From positions 1 to 11,124 of the forward strand of contig CALLKH010000686.1 in NCBI GenBank assembly GCA_938008425.1: 11,124 nucleotides of DNA, in the 5' to 3' direction. Below are positions 6,089 to 11,124 of the stretch, in pieces; position 1 is the first letter of the stretch; each line of letters begins with the position of its first letter. The notes beneath the pieces are model-generated. The model saw only the letters and a program-made list of their open reading frames with translations, was not told where the DNA came from and did not search any database. This stretch comes from an uncultured Planctomycetaceae bacterium (GTDB lineage: Bacteria > Planctomycetota > Phycisphaerae > UBA1845 > UTPLA1). The position numbers and the translations under genes were made by a program.

Positions 6089-7063
6089 ATGAAACGGGTA
6101 CTCAGCGGCGTTCAGCCCTCGGGCAGGCTTCATCTCGGCAACTACTTCGGCGCGATGAAGCAGCACATCGAGGGGCAGTATCAATACGAGAGCTTCATCT
6201 TCATCGCCAACTTCCACGCCCTGACGACGATCCAGGATCCCGACATCCTGCGCGACTACACGCGCGATGTGGCGCTGGATTATCTCGCCCTCGGGCTCGA
6301 CCCGGCCAAGGCGACGCTCTTCCGGCAGAGCGACGTGCCGGAAGTCTGCGAGCTTTCCTGGATTCTCTCCACCGTCACCGGCAAGGGTCTGCTCGAGCGG
6401 GCGGTGAGCTACAAGGACAAGGTCGCCAAGGGCCTCCCTGCCAGCATGGGGCTCTTCTGTTACCCGGTGCTCCAGGCGGCGGACATTCTGATCTACCGCA
6501 GCGATTACGTGCCGGTCGGCAAGGACCAGGTGCAGCACATCGAGATGACGGCCGACATGGCGGGGTCTTTTCACAGCGCGTACGACTGCGAGGTGTTCGT
6601 GCTGCCGCAGGCCAAGCTGAATGAGGCAGCGATCGTGCCGGGCGTCGATGGCGAGAAGATGAGCAAGAGCTACGGCAACACGATCGATCTCTTCGAAGAC
6701 GCCAAGTCGGCCCGGAAGAAGATCATGGGCATCAAGACCGATTCGACGCCGGTGGATGAGCCGAAGGACCCGACGAAGTGCAACATCTTCGCGCTGCTCA
6801 AGCTGTTCTGCGCGCCGCAGGAGACGGCCGAGTGGGAGGCGAAGTACAAGAAGGGCGGCATGGGCTACGGCGAGGCGAAGAAGCGCCTCGCGGAACTGTT
6901 CGAGGAGCGATTCGGCCCCGCGCGTGAGAAGCGGGCGGAGCTGACGAAGAATCCGTCGATGGCGGAGGACGTGCTGCGCGAAGGGGGGAAGAAGGCCCGC
7001 GCGGTCGCTCAGGGTGTCATGGCGGAGGTTCGACGATCGTGCGGCATCGTGACGGCCGGGTGA
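6089..7063 (+). CDS. trpS: Tryptophanyl-tRNA synthetase
   Basis: The 324-residue product is a class Ic aminoacyl-tRNA synthetase that charges tRNA-Trp with tryptophan using ATP in the cytoplasm. The HIGH-type signature is PSGRLHLGNYFGA (H15-L16-G17-N18), and the KMSKS loop is K190-S194 in GEKMSKSYGN. Family-typical features also include FHALTT, the CYPVLQAADILIY block and VGKDQVQHIEM. The length is normal for a compact bacterial TrpRS. The start at 6089 follows a purine-rich AGGTGGTGAG (6074-6083). ACCAC (6060-6064) could pair with GTGGT (6076-6080) and cover that site. It sits downstream of the M50 gene with its own predicted promoter and converges on the dioxygenase gene, with 28 bases between stop codons and no evident terminator. 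Confidence 0.97.
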   Translation: MKRVLSGVQPSGRLHLGNYFGAMKQHIEGQYQYESFIFIANFHALTTIQDPDILRDYTRDVALDYLALGLDPAKATLFRQSDVPEVCELSWILSTVTGKGLLERAVSYKDKVAKGLPASMGLFCYPVLQAADILIYRSDYVPVGKDQVQHIEMTADMAGSFHSAYDCEVFVLPQAKLNEAAIVPGVDGEKMSKSYGNTIDLFEDAKSARKKIMGIKTDSTPVDEPKDPTKCNIFALLKLFCAPQETAEWEAKYKKGGMGYGEAKKRLAELFEERFGPAREKRAELTKNPSMAEDVLREGGKKARAVAQGVMAEVRRSCGIVTAG

Positions 7064-7091
7064 TCGTCATGGCAAGGATTTCCGGGCGCTG

Positions 7092-7826
7092 TCAGTTCGG
7101 GCGAGGTTCCCGCGCCCATACGAGTCCGCCGGGCAGGTCATCCATCGCGAACTCCAGATGAAGGACCCGACGCCGTTGGGGGCTCGTCGCCCGTTTCGAT
7201 GCGTGTAGAAGCAGCGGCCGCATGATCATCAGGCCGCCGGCGGGAACTTCGCAGACATGGACGTCGGCGGTTCGCGTCTTCTCCGCTATTTTCGACTCAT
7301 TCAGGATTCCAAGCCGATGAGAGCCCGGTACGACGTGCAGAGCGCCGTTGGCGGCGTCGCAGTCGTCGAGATGGATTCGAACCGTGAGCATCCGTTCAAG
7401 CACCGACGCCGGCGGTCTGACATGCGGGCGCCCATCCTTCATAGACCAGGGGCCGAAGCCGGGCACGTCGTGTCGTGCTTCGACGCAAATGGTGGTGTCC
7501 TGATGCCAGGCGACATCCCAATTCGCGTCGGGAGACTTGTCGAAGAGGATCGAGCGGGTGATGAAGAATTGACACGGATCTCGCGCGGCGTTGCCTTGAC
7601 CGAAGTACGGCTCGACGAGCTCGCGGATCCACTTCGATTCTGAAAAAGCCCCCAGCGCAGCCGAGCGGTTCAGGGGCGATCGAAGTCCGGCGGCCGGTGC
7701 ACCTTTGAGTAATTCGTTCGCCGCAAGACGCAATTGATCCAAGACTTCGCCGAATTGAATCGGTTCAATGATGGCGAAACCGCACTCATCGAATTCTTTG
7801 GGCGAGATTGGCGGCGTGGCCTGCAT
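7092..7826 (-). CDS. Phytanoyl-CoA dioxygenase (PhyH) family Fe(II)/2-oxoglutarate oxygenase
   Basis: The 244-residue protein has the double-stranded beta-helix oxygenase signature. H108-x-D110 in AWHQDTT and H208 in LLLHAS form the iron-binding facial triad, and one of the arginines ten to twelve residues later (QRRRVLHLEF) should hold 2-oxoglutarate. GALHVVPGSHRLG is a further PhyH hallmark, and FDECGFAIIE near the start is the typical N-terminal entry. Members hydroxylate diverse small molecules; the substrate is not readable. I chose ATG 7826 because homology-like sequence begins a few residues later. The frame is open to an ATG at 8003, which would run across the scpA start and translates to non-family sequence. 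The predicted promoter places the RNA start only a few bases before this ATG, and no good ribosome site is seen. The gene interrupts the usual trpS-scpA neighbourhood on the opposite strand, consistent with later insertion. Confidence 0.88.
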   Translation of the reverse strand: MQATPPISPKEFDECGFAIIEPIQFGEVLDQLRLAANELLKGAPAAGLRSPLNRSAALGAFSESKWIRELVEPYFGQGNAARDPCQFFITRSILFDKSPDANWDVAWHQDTTICVEARHDVPGFGPWSMKDGRPHVRPPASVLERMLTVRIHLDDCDAANGALHVVPGSHRLGILNESKIAEKTRTADVHVCEVPAGGLMIMRPLLLHASKRATSPQRRRVLHLEFAMDDLPGGLVWAREPRPN

Positions 7827-7836
7827 CGGGCTGAGA

Positions 7837-7866
7837 ACTCTATTCCCTGGCGTTGGGCTCTGTCTA
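7837..7866 (-). promoter_or_regulatory. Candidate promoter of the PhyH-family gene
   Basis: On the minus strand TAGACA (7861-7866, five of six to TTGACA) and TAGAGT (7837-7842, four of six to TATAAT) are 18 bases apart. The start of RNA would fall near 7830, only about four bases before the ATG at 7826, giving a nearly leaderless message. Confidence 0.45.
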
Positions 7867-7988
7867 CCGTGCGATTGCGGTGGGCCGCTCCGATCGTCCA
7901 GTTCTTCGGCTGATTTGCACTTCGAATGACCGAGCCCTTCCAACTCGGATTCCCACGCCCCCCATGTGGCGATCCCGCCGCATCGCAT

Positions 7989-7994
7989 TAGAAT
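7989..7994 (+). promoter_or_regulatory. Candidate -10 box for a leaderless scpA transcript
   Basis: TAGAAT matches TATAAT at five of six positions and ends seven bases before the scpA ATG at 8002, the spacing expected when transcription begins at the start codon itself. No strong -35 is visible; TGGCGA at 7967-7972 with a 16-base spacer is the nearest candidate. The GAGG at 7996-7999 lies only two bases from the ATG, too close for a standard ribosome site. Confidence 0.45.
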
Positions 7995-8001
7995 TGAGGC
8001 C

Positions 8002-9096
8002 ATGAGCGATTACCGCGTCCAGACCGACGTCTATTCCGGCCCGATGGAACTCCTGCTGTATCTCATCAAGCGGGACGAGGTCGATCTGTGCGACATCCCC
8101 GTCTCCCGCATCTGCAAGCAGTACCTCGATTACGTCGAGATGCTCAAGTTCATCGATCCGAACGTGGCGGGCGAGTTCCTGGTCATGGCGTCGGTGCTCA
8201 TGGAACTCAAGAGCCGCATGCTGCTCCCGCGGCCGCCGGCCATGGAGGGCGAGGACGAGGACCTGACCGATCCGCGCCTTGAGCTGGTCCGGCAGCTCCT
8301 GGAATACAAGAAGTACAAGGACGCGTCGTTTGAGCTTCAGCGCGCGGCCGAGACGCATTCGATGCGGTGGCCGCACGTGCCGGCGAAGTTCCGTGCGAAT
8401 GAGCCGTCGGAGGTGGACCTGGACGACGTTCAGATCTGGGACCTGGTGGCGGCGTTCAACAAGGTGATGGCGTCGATCGGCGCCGGGGCGGCCACGCACG
8501 ACGTGGTGTTCGACGACACGCCGATTTCGCTTCACGCGGCGGACATTCTCGACCGGCTGGAGCGCGAAGGCGGCGAAGTCCGCTTTGAGAACATCTTTCT
8601 CGGCCGGCGCAAGCCGGAGATGATCGGCCTGTTCCTCGCGCTGCTCGAATTGATGCGGCAGGCCCGCGTGCGGGTCGTGCAGGAGCAGGTGTTCGCGGAG
8701 ATTCAGGTCAAGCTGATTTCGTCCGAGCCGATTTCGATCGGCGCCGAGTGGGGCGAGGCGTTTGAAGCGGCCGTACTGGGGCCGGACGCCGTGGCGCCGA
8801 CCGCGGCAGGGGGCGACGAATCGACGGAACCCGTCGCGATGGATGCCGTAGAGGTGACATCTGATGCAGATGCCGACGGCGGGGAGTCGGCCGAAATCAC
8901 CGATCGCTCGACCGGACGAAGCATCGACGCGGCTTCGATCGGTTTCCCGGGACTGGAATTCGATGATGACCTCGATCCGGCCGCGCTGGCGGAACTGGAC
9001 GCCATCAAGACGGATGTCGATGTCGATTCGATTCTGAGCGAGGCCCGGGTGGACGCGGATGACGCGGCGTCGGACGAGCAGGCCAATCCAGACTAG
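8002..9096 (+). CDS. scpA: Segregation and condensation protein A (ScpA kleisin) with acidic C-terminal extension
   Basis: ScpA is the kleisin that bridges the Smc dimer and, with ScpB, forms the condensin that organises and segregates the chromosome. The N-terminal domain is clear: SDYRVQTDVYSGPMELLLYL, then EVDLCDIPVSRICKQYLDYV and FLVMASVLMELKSRMLLP. The C-terminal winged-helix domain covers about residues 186-240 (EVRFENIFLGRRKPEMIGLF, then a long helix and a final strand). The protein has 364 residues, while ScpA is usually about 250. The excess is a tail from about 241 onward with roughly 34 acidic and 4 basic residues by my count, ending in repeated Asp/Val/Ala segments. I chose ATG 8002 because the family starts with 'xDYrV'; an upstream ATG at 7966 adds 12 non-family residues. 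The stop overlaps the ribosome site of the RidA gene, indicating coupling. No scpB lies in the window. Confidence 0.93.
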   Translation: MSDYRVQTDVYSGPMELLLYLIKRDEVDLCDIPVSRICKQYLDYVEMLKFIDPNVAGEFLVMASVLMELKSRMLLPRPPAMEGEDEDLTDPRLELVRQLLEYKKYKDASFELQRAAETHSMRWPHVPAKFRANEPSEVDLDDVQIWDLVAAFNKVMASIGAGAATHDVVFDDTPISLHAADILDRLEREGGEVRFENIFLGRRKPEMIGLFLALLELMRQARVRVVQEQVFAEIQVKLISSEPISIGAEWGEAFEAAVLGPDAVAPTAAGGDESTEPVAMDAVEVTSDADADGGESAEITDRSTGRSIDAASIGFPGLEFDDDLDPAALAELDAIKTDVDVDSILSEARVDADDAASDEQANPD

Positions 9097-9105
9097 GAGC
9101 CGGGC

Positions 9106-9567
9106 ATGATCACACCTTCCCAGAAACTGAAAGAGCTTGGAATCACGCTTCCCGAGCCGACGCCGCCGGTGGCGTCGTACATTCCCGGCGTTCGCACCGG
9201 CAACCTCGTGCTGGTGAGCGGGCAGATTCCGATCAAGGACGGTGTCGTGACCTGTGCGGGCAAAGTCCCGACCGATGTCTCGCTCGAGGTCGCCCAGGCG
9301 GCCGCGCGGCAGTGTGCCCTCGCCGGGCTGGCGATTGCAGCGGCCACTGCGGGCGGGGTCGACAATATTCGCCGGGTGATCCGGCTCGGCGTTTTCGTGA
9401 ACAGCGCCGACGGGTTCACCGCCCAGCCGAAGGTGGCGAACGGCGCCAGCGACCTGATGATCGAAATCTTCGGCGATTCCGGCCGGCATGTTCGCGCGGC
9501 CGTCGGCGCGAACGAGCTGCCGCTCAACGCGGCGGTTGAAGTCGAGATGATGGTGGAAGTTGATTAG
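9106..9567 (+). CDS. RidA/YjgF/TdcF-family protein
   Basis: The 153-residue protein belongs to the RidA superfamily of small trimeric cytoplasmic proteins, the best known of which hydrolyse reactive enamine/imine intermediates from pyridoxal-phosphate enzymes. Visible marks are LVLVSGQIPIKDG, an Ala-rich helix with AGLAIAAATAGGVDNI, RLGVFVNSADGF, and GRHVRAAVGANELPLNAAVE. In that last segment R130 is the likely substrate-carboxylate Arg. The N-terminal LKELGITLPEPTPPVASYIPG marks the slightly longer YjgF-like subgroup of about 150 residues rather than classical RidA of about 130, so deaminase activity is inferred only. Its ribosome site AGGAG (9095-9099) overlaps the scpA stop codon, so translation is probably coupled. 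mtnA begins 24 bases downstream, and the three genes form one likely operon. Confidence 0.9.
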   Translation: MITPSQKLKELGITLPEPTPPVASYIPGVRTGNLVLVSGQIPIKDGVVTCAGKVPTDVSLEVAQAAARQCALAGLAIAAATAGGVDNIRRVIRLGVFVNSADGFTAQPKVANGASDLMIEIFGDSGRHVRAAVGANELPLNAAVEVEMMVEVD

Positions 9568-9591
9568 CTCGCGCCGGCGAGGGGGCATGAT

Positions 9592-10698
9592 TTGACGCTT
9601 GAACCCATGTTAAACGGCCCGCTTCGGCCGCTTTGGTGGAACCCGGACGTTGCCCCCCACGGCGCGCTCGAACTGATCGATCAGACCCTGCTGCCCGGTG
9701 AAAAGCGAACCGTCATTTGCAAGCGGGCCGGCCAGGTCTGGCATGCCATCAAGGTCCTGCAGGTGCGCGGGGCGCCGGCCATCGGCGTCGCGGCGGCATA
9801 CGGCGTTGTCGTCGGCCTTGATGAGGCGGGACCAACCGACGCGGACTGGCCGGCACATCTGACCAAGACAGCAAACTACCTTGCTACCAGCCGACCGACG
9901 GCCGTGAACCTGTTCTGGGCGCTGGAACGCATGCGTCGCTTCGCAGAAGGACTTCAGGGTCAGTCATGGCAGGCAGCGCGCGAATCGCTGCTCGCCGAGG
10001 CCCACCGGATTCGCGACGAAGACGCGGCGATGTGCCGAGCGATTGGCGCTCATGGTGAGGGTCTGATTCCCGATCAGGGCGGCATACTCACGCACTGCAA
10101 CGCCGGGGCGCTGGCGACGAGCGAGTATGGAACGGCACTGGCGGTCATGTACGCCGCTCACGAAAAAGGGCGAAGATTTCGAGCCTACGTCGACGAGACG
10201 CGGCCGCTTCTGCAAGGTTCACGGCTGACGGCCTGGGAGCTTCAACGCGCGGGCATCGATGCGACGCTGATCTGTGACAACACCGCGGCGGTCGTGATGC
10301 GGGAGAAGAAGGTGGACGTGGTTGTCGTGGGCGCGGATCGCATCGCTGCCAACGGCGACGTCGCCAACAAGATCGGGACGTACGGCGTCGCGGTGCTGGC
10401 CAGGGCGCACGGCGTGCCGTTCTACGTGGCCGCTCCGAGTTCGACGTTTGACCTCTCGCTGGCATCGGGTGCCGAGATCCCGATCGAGATTCGGGAGGCG
10501 GACGAAGTTCGCATTGTTCAGGGTCGCTCCATCGCACCGGCCGATATTCCCTGCTACACACCTGCATTCGATGTGACGCCGGCCGAGTTGATTTCGGGAA
10601 TCATTACAGAGCGGGGGGTGATTCAGCCGGTGAATTCAGAGGGAGTCCAACGCCTGGTGGGCGGCGTTTCACAGCGTCCGGTTGGCGAATTCCGGTAG
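9592..10698 (+). CDS. mtnA: S-methyl-5-thioribose-1-phosphate isomerase
   Basis: MtnA converts methylthioribose-1-phosphate to methylthioribulose-1-phosphate in methionine salvage, or acts on 5-deoxyribose-1-phosphate in the related shunt. The 368-residue protein shows VRGAPAIGVAAAYGVV, the catalytic Cys C169 in LTHCNAGALAT, VDETRPLLQGSRLTAWEL, CDNTAAVVM, and the catalytic Asp D249 in GADRIAANGDVANKIGTY. It also has the SSTFD segment that separates MtnA from eIF2B-like relatives. The best start is TTG 9592, with GAGGGGG at 9579-9585 six bases upstream. ATG 9607 is in frame but lacks a ribosome site. A nearer ATG at 9587 is out of frame and meets TGA after two codons. No other methionine-salvage gene is in the window. 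The operon partners are scpA and the RidA-family gene. Confidence 0.95.
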   Translation: MTLEPMLNGPLRPLWWNPDVAPHGALELIDQTLLPGEKRTVICKRAGQVWHAIKVLQVRGAPAIGVAAAYGVVVGLDEAGPTDADWPAHLTKTANYLATSRPTAVNLFWALERMRRFAEGLQGQSWQAARESLLAEAHRIRDEDAAMCRAIGAHGEGLIPDQGGILTHCNAGALATSEYGTALAVMYAAHEKGRRFRAYVDETRPLLQGSRLTAWELQRAGIDATLICDNTAAVVMREKKVDVVVVGADRIAANGDVANKIGTYGVAVLARAHGVPFYVAAPSSTFDLSLASGAEIPIEIREADEVRIVQGRSIAPADIPCYTPAFDVTPAELISGIITERGVIQPVNSEGVQRLVGGVSQRPVGEFR

Positions 10699-10801
10699 GC
10701 ATCCCGATGGGGGGACGTCCGGTTTTTGTCCGTTTCGCGTGACAGCGCCGGGGCCTTTTCGGACCTCTTCGGAACTCGACAATTCGGGGGGGACTTGGGG
10801 C

Positions 10802-10830
10802 TTGAAAGACGCTCGGTCGGTCGGTAACAT
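10802..10830 (+). promoter_or_regulatory. Sigma70-type promoter upstream of the exported protein gene
   Basis: TTGAAA at 10802-10807 (five of six) and TAACAT at 10825-10830 (four of six) are exactly 17 bases apart. The spacer carries a GGTCGGTCGGT tetranucleotide run (10815-10825). RNA would start near 10837, giving a leader of about 90 bases. The remaining mtnA-to-promoter stretch shows no convincing T-tailed terminator. Confidence 0.6.
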
Positions 10831-10925
10831 AGCATTGAGGTGAGCGTACAAACGCAATCACGCCTCGCGTTAGTCCCCGCCTGCGACCTTCCTGCCTTTT
10901 TGGGGATGCCTGGAGGAATTTGAAG

Positions 10926-11124
10926 ATGAAACGACGTCGGCTTCGTGCTCTCGTACTGGCGGGCTATCTGGCCACCGGGGCGATGATGACCCAGTTCCTA
11001 ACGATTTGTAATTCGGCTGCCGCGACCGGTCTCTCGACCAGCGGCCTGCTGATAGATGACAGCGGTTATTTCCTCGGTCTGGTTTATGTCTGCGGAACCG
11101 AGAATATCCAGCTCGTCGATCCGG
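10926..11124 (+). CDS. N-terminal part of an exported protein of unknown function
   Basis: The frame opens at ATG 10926 behind GGAGG at 10912-10916 (nine-base spacing) and is still open at the window edge, giving 66 residues. The start MKRRRLRALVLAGYLATGAM is a basic n-region and hydrophobic core, followed by a polar stretch with NSAAA at about residues 34-38, a plausible signal peptidase I site. A cysteine at residue 33 is preceded by LTI, which does not fit a lipobox because position -1 should be Gly, Ala or Ser. The visible mature part (TGLSTSGLLIDDSGYFLGLVYVCGTENIQLVDP) matches no family I recognise. It has its own promoter, so it is probably not part of the mtnA operon. Confidence 0.75.
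   Translation, partial: MKRRRLRALVLAGYLATGAMMTQFLTICNSAAATGLSTSGLLIDDSGYFLGLVYVCGTENIQLVDP

Noticed and set aside
7827..8003. Longer dioxygenase starting at 8003.
   Set aside because: The extra 59 residues do not resemble the family, would overlap the scpA start, and lie upstream of the predicted promoter.
10699..10801. Intrinsic terminator after mtnA at GGACGTCCGGTTTTT.
   Set aside because: The palindrome GGACGTCC has no loop, so a stable RNA stem before the T-run cannot form.
11023..11040. Lipoprotein reading of the last protein because of Cys33.
   Set aside because: The preceding residues L-T-I do not fit a lipobox, and the cysteine lies at the end of an unusually long leader.

Overview
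The window is a GC-rich bacterial chromosome segment with housekeeping genes and no phage, transposase, integrase, CRISPR or RNA gene that I can see. A lone type II-secretion-like pseudopilin with a DGH-type C-terminus, strong GC bias at third codon positions, and GC-rich promoters all fit a Planctomycetota (Phycisphaerae-like) genome. That placement is an inference from gene style, not from a marker gene.

Layout, left to right. (1) 152-2905, plus strand: a two-domain VOC (glyoxalase-fold) protein with an apparent signal peptide, then a GMC-family FAD oxidoreductase carrying a Cys cluster. They probably form a two-gene unit for oxidation of an unknown alcohol or related substrate. (2) 2928-3827, minus strand: a pseudopilin-like protein, convergent with the GMC gene. 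Its promoter region (3869-3904) holds a perfect 8-bp inverted repeat over the -10 box. (3) 4101-5127, plus strand: a small DUF6504-like protein and an unrecognised 120-residue charged protein. (4) 5233-7063, plus strand: a multi-pass M50 site-2 protease and tryptophanyl-tRNA synthetase (trpS). Each has its own promoter with a GC-rich inverted repeat bracketing the -10 box. (5) 7092-7826, minus strand: a phytanoyl-CoA dioxygenase-family Fe(II)/2-oxoglutarate enzyme. (6) 8002-10698, plus strand: scpA (condensin kleisin) with a long acidic tail, a RidA-family deaminase and mtnA, tightly spaced and probably one operon. (7) 10926 to the window end: the start of an exported protein of unknown function behind a good sigma70-type promoter.

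The M50-trpS-scpA order is a recurrent bacterial arrangement, usually continuing into scpB. Here it is split by the opposite-strand dioxygenase gene and continues into ridA and mtnA instead. I do not see a clear new multi-gene system. The points most worth checking are the promoter architecture (TAG-type -10 boxes, inverted repeats around -10, apparently leaderless scpA), the acidic ScpA extension, and the VOC/GMC pair.
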